Origin: Alphaproteobacteria bacterium | GTDB lineage: Bacteria > Pseudomonadota > Alphaproteobacteria > SMXP01 | DNA: 64,000 bases | NCBI GenBank assembly: GCA_028285305.1 | Contig: JANQPV010000065.1 | Span: 62,001-126,000, forward strand | Direction of reading: 5' to 3' | Part shown: positions 25,206 to 34,451 of the stretch, piece by piece | How the letters are laid out: every line of letters begins with the position of its first letter | Numbering within the stretch: position 1 is the first letter of the stretch | The notes under the pieces: generated by a model | Database searches by the model: none | Told to the model about the DNA's origin: nothing | Seen by the model: the letters and a program-made list of their open reading frames with translations, nothing else | Made by a program: the position numbers and the translations under genes

Positions 25206-25537
25206 AAGGTGTGGGGATCAATCACAAAGCACTTTGCGTGCCCGTGTTCTCGGCTACAAGACTCGAATGCAGAGCCCCACCTCCCCCTTGTGGGGAGGTC
25301 GATAAATCCAAGCGCAGCGCCGGATTTTTCGGGTGGGGGTTGGACATTTGTGGATTCTTCTTGGTTGAATCCGATTGAGCTTCGTACTTGCGATAGGACC
25401 CAAAGCACTCTCCTGTTTCTGGTTTCGCCGTTTTACCCCCACCCCAAAAAAGACTCTGGACACAGAGCCTTTTTTGGGCCTCCCCACATGGGGGAGGCGG
25501 AGCGCTATGCGCGCCTAAGCGCCCAGAGAGCAACGAC
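25206..25537. repeat. MITE-like element with inverted ends between soeB and soeC
   Basis: The gap is 332 bases and codes for nothing plausible. A 218-base element occupies 25280-25497. Its ends are near-perfect inverted copies: CCTCCCCCTTGTGGGGAGG (25280-25298) and CCTCCCCACATGGGGGAGG (25479-25497); the reverse complement of the left end matches the right at 18 of 19 positions. Each end is itself a hairpin. Subterminal gggtgggggt (near 25331) and acccccaccc (near 25435) are also inverted. The two parts look like a pair of REP units or a small non-autonomous element. No transposase is present. Confidence 0.7.
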
Positions 25538-26467
25538 GTGAGACCCGCGTTCTCCGTCATCTTCTTTACGACTGTGTCCGGCGCTGGGTACGGCCTCTTG
25601 GTTTTGATCTGCTTGCTCTATTGGTTCGGCGCAGCACCCATGGGCAGCGGCTTTTCGGCTGGCGGGCTTGGCCTCGCCTTCGTCTTTATCAGCGCCGGTT
25701 TGCTTTCTTCAACGCTTCACCTCAAGCATCCCGAGCGGGCCTGGCGGGCGCTCAGCCAATGGCGCTCGTCGTGGCTTTCCCGCGAAGGTGTGTTTGCGAT
25801 CGCGACTTACGGCCCTTTCCTTTTGTTGGCCTACGGATGGACCGTGTTGGGCTCGGACGGCATTCTGTTCAAACTCGCGGCTCTGGTGACGATGGTGCTG
25901 TCTCTCGTGACCGTCAACTGCACGGCTATGATCTATGCCAGTCTGAAATCCATTGATGCCTGGTCCCAGCCTTTGGTGCCTCGGGTCTATTTCGCCTTTG
26001 CCCTTCAGTTGGGAAGCCTATGGCTGGCCGTAATTTTGTCGTTCAACGGGTTCTACCACTTTGTTGACGGGATCATTGCGCTCGCGGCGTCAGGCCTCGT
26101 CTGGTTTTTCAAGCGGCAATATTGGAGCGCGATTGACGGGCTGAGTCCGAAGACGACCGCCAACACGGCGACCGGCCTTGCCGGCACTGTTTCGGCCTTT
26201 TCCGCTCCCCATACGGAGGAGAATTTCCTTACCCACGAAATGGGCTTCAAGATCGCCCGTAAGCACAGCGCCACCCTGCGACGGATTGCGGTTATGCTTG
26301 GTCTCGCCGCTCCCGCCATTCTCGTCTTGCTTTCGTTTCCAGCATCAGGCGCGGTGCAATCAGCCCTCCTTCTCCTCGCCGCCGTTAGCGCCATGGCTGG
26401 CGCGTTCGTTGAGCGCTGGCTCTTCTTTGCGGAAGCCAAGCACACGATGGCGGTGTATTATGGGTGA
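25538..26467 (+). CDS. soeC: sulfite dehydrogenase SoeC, DmsC/NrfD-like membrane subunit
   Basis: A 309-residue membrane protein with about eight helices, from FSVIFFTTVSGAGYGLLVLI to the final RWLFFAEAKHTMAVYYG. The pattern matches the DmsC-type anchor of molybdoenzymes: an HLKHPERAWRALSQW loop, then SREGVFAIATYGPFLLL, and a C-terminal FVERWLFFAEAKH. It should pass electrons between SoeB and the quinone pool. Start is GTG at 25538, with AGAGAG a short distance upstream. It is separated from soeB by the inserted element, which may alter its expression relative to soeAB. Family assignment rests on context and the anchor motifs. Confidence 0.85.
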   Translation: MRPAFSVIFFTTVSGAGYGLLVLICLLYWFGAAPMGSGFSAGGLGLAFVFISAGLLSSTLHLKHPERAWRALSQWRSSWLSREGVFAIATYGPFLLLAYGWTVLGSDGILFKLAALVTMVLSLVTVNCTAMIYASLKSIDAWSQPLVPRVYFAFALQLGSLWLAVILSFNGFYHFVDGIIALAASGLVWFFKRQYWSAIDGLSPKTTANTATGLAGTVSAFSAPHTEENFLTHEMGFKIARKHSATLRRIAVMLGLAAPAILVLLSFPASGAVQSALLLLAAVSAMAGAFVERWLFFAEAKHTMAVYYG

Positions 26468-26662
26468 GGCTATTCTAGATCCCCGCTCGGCGGACCTCCG
26501 GTCCTTGGCGGGGAAATTGGGGGAGTTTTGTATAGTTTCCAACGAACTCCATTTCCCCGGTACGCGAGCAGCGCGAGCGCTGACCGGGGATCCATGCATC
26601 CCATCAAACGACCAAACTTCGGAAAGTGGGCCCCCGCTTCAAGCGGGGGAATATTGGTACTC
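26468..26662. repeat. three palindromes between soeC and methylmalonyl-CoA mutase
   Basis: The 195-base gap between converging genes has three hairpins. The first has TCCCCGC 26480-26486 with GCGGGGA 26508-26514, plus an inner GGACC/GGTCC. The second has TCCCCGGT 26554-26561 with ACCGGGGA 26583-26590 and lies in the opposite direction to the first. The third is CCCCCGCTT 26631-26639 with AAGCGGGGG 26641-26649. The first two share outer bases with the unit at 19292-19323. They may also end transcription of both flanking genes, though none has a T run. Confidence 0.6.
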
Positions 26663-28810
26663 TTAAGCCGCCACGCGGCGTTTTTCCCGAATGAGGCCCA
26701 AGATCTCCCGTGCGGCGTTTGGGATGTTCGTGCCCGGGCCGAAGATGGCGGAGGCCCCGGCGGCTTTGAGCTCATCATAATCCTTGGGCGGAATAACGCC
26801 GCCGCAAACGATGAGAATGTCGTCAGCGCCTTCAGCTTTGAGGGCGCTCGCCAACTGGGGCACCAGGGTCTTGTGACCGGCGGCTTGGGAGGAGACGCCC
26901 ACCACGTGGACGTCCGCATCGATGGCGTCTCTCGCCGCCTCTTGCGGGGTTTGGAACAAAGGCCCCATATCCACATCAAAGCCGATATCGGCAAAGGCGG
27001 TGGCGATGACTTTGGCACCGCGGTCGTGACCGTCTTGGCCCATTTTCACGACGAGCATGCGGGGCCGGCGGCCTTCCTCTTCGGCAAATTTCTCAATATC
27101 CGCCTGGATGGCGGCGAACTCGGCATCGCCTTCATAAGCCGCTCCGTACACACCGGCTATGGACTTGATCTCTGCCTTATGACGTCCAAAGATTTTTTCC
27201 ATGGCGTCGGAAATCTCGCCTACCGAGGCCCTTGCCCGGGCGGCATCGACGGCGAGCTGAAGCAGGTTGCCGTTGCCTTCCGCGCCGTTGGTCATGGCCT
27301 TAAGGGCGGCTTGGCAGGCGGCTTCGTCACGCTCGCTGCGGATTTTTGCAAGGCGCGCCACCTGCTGGTCGCGCACCTGGGTGTTGTCCACATCAAGGGT
27401 GTCGATGTCTTCTTCTTCGGCCGGCTGATACTTGTTCACGCCAACGATGACTTCTTCGCCCCGGTCGATGCGCGCTTGTTTCCGCGCGGCGGCTTCTTCG
27501 ATCCTGAGTTTCGGCATGCCGGAGGCCACCGCCTTGGTCATGCCGCCCAGCTCCTCAACTTCTTCGATCAGCTTCCAGGCTTCAGCCGCAATCGAATGGG
27601 TGAGCGATTCCACATAGTAAGAGCCGCCCAAAGGATCGACCACATTTGTGATGCCGGTTTCGTGGTTGAGCACGAGCTGGGTGTTGCGGGCGATACGGGC
27701 CGAAAAATCCGTCGGCAGAGCGATGGCTTCATCGAGCGCATTGGTGTGCAGACTCTGGGTGCCGCCCAAAACGGCCGCCAAGGCTTCGACGGTCGTACGG
27801 ATGACATTGTTGTAGGGGTCCTGCTCGGTGAGAGACACGCCCGAGGTTTGGCAGTGAGTGCGCAGCATCAACGAGCGCTCGTTCTTGGGATCGAATTCAG
27901 ACATGATCCGGCTCCAGAGCAATCGGGCGGCGCGCAGCTTGGCGACTTCCATGAAGAAGTTCATGCCGATGGCAAAGAAGAACGACAAGCGCGGGGCGAA
28001 CGCGTCCACATCGAGGCCCGTGCTGAGCGCGGCGCGCACATATTCCTTGCCATCCGCAAGAGTGAAGGCCAGCTCTTGCACTTGGGTCGCGCCGGCCTCT
28101 TGCATGTGATAGCCGGAGATGGAGATTGTATTGAATTTCGGCATGTTGGCGGAGCAATAGCCGATAATGTCGGCAACGATCCGCATGGAGGGCTCCGGCG
28201 GATAAATGTACGTGTTCCGCACCATGAATTCTTTGAGAATGTCGTTCTGGATCGTGCCCGCCAGTTTGTCCGGTGTAACGCCCTGCTCTTCGGCTGCCAC
28301 AATATAATTGGCGAGGATCGGGATCACTGCGCCATTCATGGTCATGGAGACGGACATTTCATCGAGCGGGATGCCGTCGAAGAGGATCTTCATGTCCTCA
28401 ACGGAATCAATTGCGACCCCTGCTTTGCCCACATCGCCCACCACACGGGGGTGGTCGGAATCATAGCCGCGATGGGTCGCCAGGTCGAAGGCGACGGAAA
28501 GGCCTTTTTGACCCGCCGCCAGATTGCGCCGGTAGAAGGCATTTGATTCCTCGGCAGTCGAAAAGCCCGCATACTGGCGGATGGTCCACGGCCGGCCGGC
28601 ATACATGGTGGCCATCGGCCCCCGCAAAAACGGAAAGACGCCCGGAAGTGAATTGGTGTGCTCTAACCCTTCCAAGTCCTCCGCCGTATAGAGCGCCTTA
28701 ACATCAATCCCTTCAGGCGTTTGCCAAACAAGATCTTCGACCGGTTTTCCTTTGAGCTGTTTTTCGGCCAAAGCCGACCAGTCCTGGTAGCTTTTGTTGT
28801 CTGATGCCAT
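26663..28810 (-). CDS. scpA: methylmalonyl-CoA mutase, adenosylcobalamin-dependent
   Basis: A 715-residue single-chain mutase that interconverts (R)-methylmalonyl-CoA and succinyl-CoA. The N-terminal TIM barrel carries [40 protein letters not shown], and [16 protein letters not shown], where the Thr-Met-Asn-Gly pattern is typical of methylmalonyl- rather than ethylmalonyl-CoA mutase. The C-terminal B12-binding domain has the cobalt-ligand motif [11 protein letters not shown] (D-x-H-x2-G) and [25 protein letters not shown] 28810 is chosen, with GAAGG upstream; the frame extends to 28849. Length is like E. coli Sbm. Its helper genes meaB and a cobalamin adenosyltransferase lie elsewhere in the window. 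Confidence 0.95.
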   Translation of the reverse strand: MASDNKSYQDWSALAEKQLKGKPVEDLVWQTPEGIDVKALYTAEDLEGLEHTNSLPGVFPFLRGPMATMYAGRPWTIRQYAGFSTAEESNAFYRRNLAAGQKGLSVAFDLATHRGYDSDHPRVVGDVGKAGVAIDSVEDMKILFDGIPLDEMSVSMTMNGAVIPILANYIVAAEEQGVTPDKLAGTIQNDILKEFMVRNTYIYPPEPSMRIVADIIGYCSANMPKFNTISISGYHMQEAGATQVQELAFTLADGKEYVRAALSTGLDVDAFAPRLSFFFAIGMNFFMEVAKLRAARLLWSRIMSEFDPKNERSLMLRTHCQTSGVSLTEQDPYNNVIRTTVEALAAVLGGTQSLHTNALDEAIALPTDFSARIARNTQLVLNHETGITNVVDPLGGSYYVESLTHSIAAEAWKLIEEVEELGGMTKAVASGMPKLRIEEAAARKQARIDRGEEVIVGVNKYQPAEEEDIDTLDVDNTQVRDQQVARLAKIRSERDEAACQAALKAMTNGAEGNGNLLQLAVDAARARASVGEISDAMEKIFGRHKAEIKSIAGVYGAAYEGDAEFAAIQADIEKFAEEEGRRPRMLVVKMGQDGHDRGAKVIATAFADIGFDVDMGPLFQTPQEAARDAIDADVHVVGVSSQAAGHKTLVPQLASALKAEGADDILIVCGGVIPPKDYDELKAAGASAIFGPGTNIPNAAREILGLIREKRRVAA

Positions 28811-29103
28811 GCTGAAACCTTCGACAAGTGTGGCGGGTCCGGGACCCAATTTGCGGCGGAGTATTGCGGAACTGCTCTAGAGGGTCAAATTCAATCCGAA
28901 TTGCGTCCGCCTTGCGTAAACCAAAGATATGGTTCTTTTCTTGACTTGCGATCAACAAACTGATCCGTCGTGCGTTGATGATTCGTTTCGGCTCCGTTCC
29001 AAACGCGTTCTTTGGATGGACGCGGCACGCTTCATGAAAGTTTGGTGAGTCGGCAAACTAGGCCTTGTTTTGGGACGATAAAACGGCAATCTAAAAGCGA
29101 GTC

Positions 29104-31800
29104 ATGTCCATTCACCGTCACCCTTCTTCCGGCCCCGTGACCGCCGTCCTTGGGCCCACAAACACCGGAAAAACCCACTACGCGCTGGAGCGCATGTTGG
29201 GCCATGAGACTGGAATGATCGGTCTGCCACTGCGCCTCCTTGCGCGCGAGGTGTACGACAAAGTGGTCGATGCCAAAGGTTCGGGCGCCGTGGCGCTGAT
29301 CACTGGGGAGGAAAAGATCCTGCCCCGGGCCCCCAAATATTACGTTTGCACCGTTGAAGCGATGCCGCTTAGCATTCCCGTGGCGTTTGCGGCGGTGGAC
29401 GAAATCCAGCTCGCCGACGACCGGGACCGGGGCCATATCTTCACCGACAGGCTCTTGCATCTTCGCGGTACGGAAGAAACCATGGTGCTTGGGGCCGAGA
29501 CCATTCGCCCTCTGATTAAGTTGCTCTTGCCCGGCACCAAGTTTGTTACACGGCCCAGATATTCGAACCTAAGCTTTGCGGGGTCTAAGAAGCTGAGCCG
29601 ACTGCCCCGCCGATCTGCAATCGTTGCCTTCTCCGCTGAGGAGGTCTATGCGATCGCCGAACTCATCAGACGCCAGCGGGGCGGCGCAGCTGTGGTTATG
29701 GGGGCACTCAGCCCCAAAACCCGAAACGCGCAAGTTGCGCTTTATCAGGCAGGGGAAGTTGACTACTTGGTCGCCACTGACGCTGTCGGCATGGGGCTGA
29801 ACATGGATGTGGACCATGTGGCCTTTGCCAGTCTGTCCAAGTTTGACGGATTGAAACGGCGCCCCCTGACCGTTACGGAACTGGCGCAGATCGCCGGCCG
29901 GGCCGGGCGTTATATGAACGACGGCACGTTTGGCACGACGGCAGATGCACCGGCATTGGATCCAGACACGGCCGAACGCATTGAATCTCACCAATTCGAC
30001 CCGCTCAGTGTACTGATGTGGCGCAATCGAACTTTGAACTTCAGCTCACCCTCGGCTCTGATTACGAGTCTCGAGCTTCCCGCCCCGCGGCCGGGACTTG
30101 CCCGCACCAAAAGTGCCCTTGACGTTATTTCTTTCAAGGCCTTGCGCAACGATGAGACCATCAAGCGTAAACTTGGCGGACCCGCCACCGTCAAAACGCT
30201 TTGGGAGATTTGCCAGGTTCCCGATTTCAGAAAAGTCATGATCGATGAACATATCGGGCTGCTCCGAACGTTGAGCGAGCACCTGCTTACCTCGGACGGA
30301 CATATCCCCGAAGATTGGCTGGCCCCGCGGGTGGCGCAAACGGAGAGTACGGACGGCGATATCGATACGATCGCAAATCGGATTGCCCATTGCCGCACAT
30401 GGACGTTCATTTCCAATCGGTCCGGGTGGCTTCAGGATGCGGCCCATTGGCGGGACCGCACCCGGCAAATCGAGGAAAAACTGTCCGATGCTCTCCACGA
30501 AAAGCTCACACAGAGGTTTGTGGACAGACGAACGAGTATTTTGGTGAAAAGCCTGCGGGAGCGGACCGATCTGTTGGCGGGCGTTTCCGATGATGGCGAA
30601 GTCACCGTCGAAGGCCACTTTGTCGGGCGCCTCCAGGGATTGCAGTTTAACGCGGATCCGCGTGCGGCCGGCATTCATGGGCGGGCCTTGCGCCACGCGG
30701 CGTCGAAGGCGCTCAGTAGCGAAATCCGTAAGCGTGCGGAGCTCTTTTTGAACTGCGGCGATTCGGAAATCTCGCTGTCGGACAATGGCAAGATATGCTG
30801 GCAAGGCGCGACCGTTGGCAGATTGGCTAACGGAATCGACTGGTTTCATCCGAAAATTGAACTTTCTCCGTTGGAGCAAGTCGATTCGCTGACCCAAAAG
30901 AAACTCCGTCAACGGTTGGATCGCTGGCTTGTGACAGAGCTCGAGTCGCGGCTTCCCTCCGTGGCGGCACTTGTTGGTTCGCTGAGCAAAAGCTCCTCCA
31001 CGCAACTGAGCGCGAACGCACGGGGTCTCATTTTTCGGCTGTTCGAGAACTATGGATGGCTTCGCCGGAAGACCGTTCAGATGGAAGTCTCTGAAATCGA
31101 AAAGGACGAGCGCGCGATCCTGCGGCGTATGGGCGTCAGGATCGGAGAATTCGCCATTTGGCAGCCTGATATCCTAAAGCCCCAAGGTTCGGCAATCCTT
31201 CGGCTGCTCTACGAAGTTTGGAACGGCCATGAAAGATTGTCGATACCCGCTCTGACCAATCGAGGATTGACCTCGCTGCCACGCGAAGCAGGTGCCGACC
31301 CTTCTCTTTATGCGCTCTTTGGTTACGTGAATTGTGGTCCTCGTTTTGTCCGTATCGATATTGTCGAGAAGCTTGGAGACCTTGTCCGTTCGGAGACAAA
31401 ACCTTTTGAGCATTTCTGTCCACCGCGGGATGAGAGTGCGGACCCTTTCATTGGGGCGATGCTGGGGATTGCCCCAAAAGGGAAGCCGAAAAAACGTAAG
31501 AAGACCAATTTTGTTTTCGCTCCCAGCCCGAGGATGACGTCTTTGGTCGGTTGCTCAGAGAAGGAACTGGCGCAGGTTCTCAGCGCTCTGGGCTTTAAGC
31601 GCTTTCGTTTGGACCAGCTCCATGAGGGAGCAGACGAGCTCGTTCTGTGGCAGCGCAACGTACCCCGCGCGGACAAGCCGCGGAACAAACACCGAAAAGA
31701 CGCCCCGGAAAAAGACAAAAAACGGAAAAACAAGACTGCCAAAGGCGCACTCAGCCACTCCCCGTTCGCTGCTCTGGAAAAACTCCAGACCACCCGTTGA
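29104..31800 (+). CDS. Suv3-like superfamily 2 helicase
   Basis: An 898-residue helicase. Walker A is GPTNTGKTH near residue 17; motif II is VDEIQLADD (DEIQ); motif VI is AQIAGRAGRYMNDGTFG. Between these lie VYDKVVDAKG, ALITGEEKI, VVMGALSPKTRNAQVALY and DYLVATDAVGMGLNMD, which is the Suv3-type arrangement. A long C-terminal extension (from about 420) unique to alphaproteobacterial members ends in a Lys/Arg-rich tail. The partner and substrate are not known; mitochondrial Suv3 unwinds RNA for decay, which fits the origin of mitochondria among alphaproteobacteria. It is followed after 16 bases by an S4 RNA-binding gene, consistent with RNA work. Confidence 0.88.
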   Translation: MSIHRHPSSGPVTAVLGPTNTGKTHYALERMLGHETGMIGLPLRLLAREVYDKVVDAKGSGAVALITGEEKILPRAPKYYVCTVEAMPLSIPVAFAAVDEIQLADDRDRGHIFTDRLLHLRGTEETMVLGAETIRPLIKLLLPGTKFVTRPRYSNLSFAGSKKLSRLPRRSAIVAFSAEEVYAIAELIRRQRGGAAVVMGALSPKTRNAQVALYQAGEVDYLVATDAVGMGLNMDVDHVAFASLSKFDGLKRRPLTVTELAQIAGRAGRYMNDGTFGTTADAPALDPDTAERIESHQFDPLSVLMWRNRTLNFSSPSALITSLELPAPRPGLARTKSALDVISFKALRNDETIKRKLGGPATVKTLWEICQVPDFRKVMIDEHIGLLRTLSEHLLTSDGHIPEDWLAPRVAQTESTDGDIDTIANRIAHCRTWTFISNRSGWLQDAAHWRDRTRQIEEKLSDALHEKLTQRFVDRRTSILVKSLRERTDLLAGVSDDGEVTVEGHFVGRLQGLQFNADPRAAGIHGRALRHAASKALSSEIRKRAELFLNCGDSEISLSDNGKICWQGATVGRLANGIDWFHPKIELSPLEQVDSLTQKKLRQRLDRWLVTELESRLPSVAALVGSLSKSSSTQLSANARGLIFRLFENYGWLRRKTVQMEVSEIEKDERAILRRMGVRIGEFAIWQPDILKPQGSAILRLLYEVWNGHERLSIPALTNRGLTSLPREAGADPSLYALFGYVNCGPRFVRIDIVEKLGDLVRSETKPFEHFCPPRDESADPFIGAMLGIAPKGKPKKRKKTNFVFAPSPRMTSLVGCSEKELAQVLSALGFKRFRLDQLHEGADELVLWQRNVPRADKPRNKHRKDAPEKDKKRKNKTAKGALSHSPFAALEKLQTTR

Positions 31801-31816
31801 GCCAACTGTACACGCT

Positions 31817-32215
31817 ATGACAAACGTGCAAGACGACTCCCAGAGAATAGACAAATGGCTTTGGTACGCCAGGTTCTTTAAGACGCGCTCCTTGGCGTCC
31901 AAGATTGTAGCCGGTGGCAAAGTCCGCATTTCAAACGGCGACAAAACCGAGCGCATTTCGAAGGCCAGCCAACAGGTCAAGGTCGGGGATACGCTGACCT
32001 TTACAGCGGGTCGGCGCGTGCGCGTGGTCAAGGTGTTGGCGCCAGGGGATCGTAGAGGGCCCGCCGAAGAGGCGCGTCTGCTTTATGAAGAGGTCATATC
32101 CCCTTCTCCACAGGCCGGTGAAGCCGACTCCAGTCGTGCTGCGCGAGGCGGTCGACGGCCCACAAAAAAGGACCGGCGTGTCCTGAACCAGGTAAAGAAC
32201 AACGTAGATTGGTGA
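31817..32215 (+). CDS. S4 RNA-binding domain protein, Hsp15-like
   Basis: A 132-residue protein whose first half is an S4 domain: RIDKWLWYARFFKTRSLASKIVAGGKVRISNGDKTERISKASQQVKVGDTLTF, the same arrangement as E. coli Hsp15 (HslR), which rescues stalled 50S subunits carrying nascent chain-tRNA. The basic, low-complexity C-terminal tail (RAARGGRRPTKKDRR) is typical. ATG 31817 is used: the frame is open upstream but in the 3' end of the helicase gene. Its TGA stop overlaps the GTG start of the TerB-like gene by three bases (GTGA), so these are coupled. Assignment to the Hsp15 group rather than another S4 protein is by the N-terminal sequence only. Confidence 0.85.
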   Translation: MTNVQDDSQRIDKWLWYARFFKTRSLASKIVAGGKVRISNGDKTERISKASQQVKVGDTLTFTAGRRVRVVKVLAPGDRRGPAEEARLLYEEVISPSPQAGEADSSRAARGGRRPTKKDRRVLNQVKNNVDW

Positions 32216-32706
32216 GGCAAGTCAAAGTGTTGAAGTCCATATCAAACTTTTTGAAAACGGGTCGGTTGGATCCGGCTGGCGCGAGTGAGAGCGAAGCGGG
32301 GCATGACTCGGCGGATCTCCAACTGGCCGTGGCCGTGCTACTAATCGAAGCTGCCGTTTTGGAGGAAAACTATTCCGCCTCGGAACGGGACCTGATTGAA
32401 GATCTGCTCGCGAAGCGATTTGATCTCTCCGATGAACAAAGAACGAGCCTCATGGAATTGGCAACACAAACTCAGAGCGATTCGATTGAGTTGCATCGTT
32501 TCACGAATGTGGTCAAGGACAGTTACGGGCTCGAAGAGCGCGCGGAGATTATCGAAATGCTTTGGGAAGTCGTCTACGCAGACGGTGTCGTTCATGATTA
32601 CGAAGCATATCTGCTACGCAAAATCGCGGGGCTCATCCATGTATCCGATCGCACACGCGGCGATCTTCAAAAGCGCGTGCGGGCTCGGCTGGGCCTCGAT
32701 GCCTAG
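32212..32706 (+). CDS. TerB-like protein
   Basis: A 164-residue, acidic, all-helical protein of the tellurite-resistance TerB family. The block AVAVLLIEAAVLEENYSASERDLIEDLLAKRFDLS and the later EIIEMLWEVVYADGVVHDYEAYLLRKIAGLIHVSD carry the two acidic, metal-binding-like helical repeats of that family. Most members are not tied to tellurite; the role is probably general stress or membrane-associated signalling. The start is GTG at 32212 overlapping the S4 stop; an in-frame TTG lies at 32209. It is followed by a 225-base gap before fdxA. Its place in the helicase-S4-TerB-fdxA-carD order is shared by many alphaproteobacteria, as I recall it. Confidence 0.8.
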   Translation: MRQVKVLKSISNFLKTGRLDPAGASESEAGHDSADLQLAVAVLLIEAAVLEENYSASERDLIEDLLAKRFDLSDEQRTSLMELATQTQSDSIELHRFTNVVKDSYGLEERAEIIEMLWEVVYADGVVHDYEAYLLRKIAGLIHVSDRTRGDLQKRVRARLGLDA

Positions 32707-32931
32707 TCTTTGACGGCGATTACTCCATGCCGTCCAATTTCCGCGGAGAGGTTGACTCGGCGATGAAATTCGTACTCATATTCGCCGCAATTTTGCGTCT
32801 GATCGCGAAAGAAATACTGTATTGCATCCGACAAATTCATTCAGTTAAGAACCGCATGACATGTATCGATGTCAATTGACTGAACGCGTTTGCCGAATGA
32901 TCCGGCTAGATTTTTTGGGACCAAAAGACAC

Positions 32932-33273
32932 ATGACCTATCTTGTCACAGATTCCTGCATCCGCTGCAAACTCATGGATTGCGTAGAAGTTTGTCCGGTG
33001 GACTGCTTCTATGAAGGGGAGAACATGCTCGTCATTCATCCAGATGAATGTATCGATTGCGGTGTTTGTGAACCCGAATGTCCAGTCGAAGCGATCGTTC
33101 CCGACACTGAAGACGATTCAGATGGGAAATGGTTAACCATAAACAAAGATTTTTCCGAGAAATGGCCCAATATCACGGTGAAGGGCACGCCTCCAGCCGA
33201 CTCAGCAGATTTTGAGCAAGAAACAGGTAAGTACGAGAAATACTTCAGCGAGAAACCCGGCAGCGGTAGCTGA
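32932..33273 (+). CDS. fdxA: ferredoxin FdxA, seven-iron type
   Basis: A 113-residue ferredoxin. Two clusters are predicted: an N-terminal [3Fe-4S] site from [17 protein letters not shown] and a [4Fe-4S] site from [16 protein letters not shown] charged C-terminal extension ([26 protein letters not shown]) is typical of FdxA of proteobacteria. It starts at ATG 32932; the open frame runs back to 32890. No terminator with a T run was found after it; a weak 5-bp hairpin AGGGC/GCCCT follows near 33283. Its electron partner is not known. Next comes 625 bases with no gene, then carD. Confidence 0.95.
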   Translation: MTYLVTDSCIRCKLMDCVEVCPVDCFYEGENMLVIHPDECIDCGVCEPECPVEAIVPDTEDDSDGKWLTINKDFSEKWPNITVKGTPPADSADFEQETGKYEKYFSEKPGSGS

Positions 33274-33898
33274 CCCGCAATTAGGGCGTGCTATTGCCCT
33301 CCGATACGGTCTAACGGGTTGAAAATACGGCACATTGTACCAATCTAGTGGGTTAAACCCGTACACGTGGACAGCGAACTATAGTTCAATCGCGCTACTG
33401 CAAAGCTTTCCGAAACTTAACCATGTTTGAGTTTATACTTGGAAACAGCGGTAATTGGTGATAATTTGTCAGTCCAGTTTTTCGCTAGACATTTGCTCCG
33501 CAAAGAAAACAGCGTTGTAGACTTCAGCGACGAGCAGTTTGGGTGGACTTTCTGTGATCAGAGCCGAACCGGCCGGATAATCAGAAAGTAGGTGTTTGTG
33601 CGAGAAATTGGTCGGACACCATCGAGGAGGCGGCCACAGGCGCTGCAGCAAGGGTCATAATCTGAGGCTTGCGTTAAGCTATTGTCTTGTCCGCAGACCT
33701 CAGACGTGAGATTCTTTGGTTGATTTGTCCGGCGACGACATTGGGTCACATTACCGAGGCTCTGCTGATCAGTTGCGTGCAAGATGCGTGCCGCGGTGTG
33801 GAAAAGAAAAGTAGCGTTCGTAGAGCCCCCTGACGGCGGAGCAGATAGCGAGTTTGAGTTCAAAAGGAACTTCCAAGAACAAAAGGAAAGAAGCGGGA
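33274..33898. other. long untranslated region between fdxA and carD
   Basis: No convincing gene is seen in these 625 bases: frames on the minus strand at 33469-33651 and 33558-33920 have odd composition and no ribosome site. The stretch holds an exact palindrome GGGTTAAACCC at 33350-33360 and a 7-base inverted pair TCTGAGG (33661-33667) and CCTCAGA (33698-33704). These may belong to the carD promoter and a structured leader, or to a small RNA that I cannot name. There is no tRNA, tmRNA, RNase P or SRP RNA signature by eye. Confidence 0.4.
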
Positions 33899-34423
33899 AT
33901 GGCAAAAAAACAAGCGACAAAGAAGAAGCTGGACTTTAAGCCAAAAGAGTTTGTGGTTTATCCAGCGCACGGCGTTGGCAAGATTGTCGATGTCGAAGAA
34001 CAAGAAGTCGCGGGAATGAAGATTGAAGTCTTTGTTGTCGAATTCGAACAGGACAAGCTCATCCTTCGCGTTCCCACCGCCAAGGCAACATCCGTTGGCA
34101 TGCGCAAACTTTCCAGCAAAGATATTGTCAAGAACGCTCTAGAAACTCTTAAAGGTCGTGCACGCATTAAGCGGACCATGTGGAGTCGGCGGGCGCAAGA
34201 GTATGAAGCCAAAATTAACTCGGGTGACCTTCTGTCCATCGCTGAAGTCGTTCGTGACTTGCATCGTGGTTCTGGGCAGCCGGAACAATCTTATTCCGAG
34301 CGCCAACTCTACGAGGCTGCGTTGGATCGCATGGCCCGCGAAGTCGGCGCTGTCGAAAAGCTCAAGGAAGAAGAAGCTGTGGCTTATGTCGAGGAAGTGC
34401 TCCACAGCGCACAAGCCGCTTAA
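33899..34423 (+). CDS. carD: CarD family transcription regulator
   Basis: A 174-residue CarD/CdnL-type protein. After a short Lys-rich start (MAKKQATKKK) comes the Tudor-like RNA-polymerase-interaction domain (VYPAHGVGKIVDVEEQEVAGMKIEVFVVEFEQDKLILRVPT), then a helical C-terminal domain with RARIKRTMWSRRAQEYEAKINSGD and AEVVRDLHR, where the Trp is the conserved wedge residue at the promoter bubble. CarD stabilises the open complex at many promoters. A GGAAAG-type ribosome site precedes the ATG at 33899, preferred over the upstream start at 33854. A strong terminator follows the stop. Confidence 0.95.
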   Translation: MAKKQATKKKLDFKPKEFVVYPAHGVGKIVDVEEQEVAGMKIEVFVVEFEQDKLILRVPTAKATSVGMRKLSSKDIVKNALETLKGRARIKRTMWSRRAQEYEAKINSGDLLSIAEVVRDLHRGSGQPEQSYSERQLYEAALDRMAREVGAVEKLKEEEAVAYVEEVLHSAQAA

Positions 34424-34451
34424 GACGCGTTTTTTCCTTAGTCAGTTATCC

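Noticed and set aside
25222-25560. Frames within the soeB-soeC spacer
   Set aside because: Both run through the inverted-end repeat element and encode Pro/Gly-rich sequence without a family.
26528-28546. 672-codon open frame on the plus strand opposite methylmalonyl-CoA mutase
   Set aside because: It is the mirror of a clear mutase gene, has no family motifs and is explained by the codon bias of the real gene.
28888-28990. Short inverted sequence and TTGACT upstream of the mutase and helicase genes
   Set aside because: Only five-base arms and no good -10 hexamer; not enough to call a site.
33558-33920. 120-codon minus-strand frame upstream of carD
   Set aside because: No ribosome site, atypical composition, and it overlaps the carD start.
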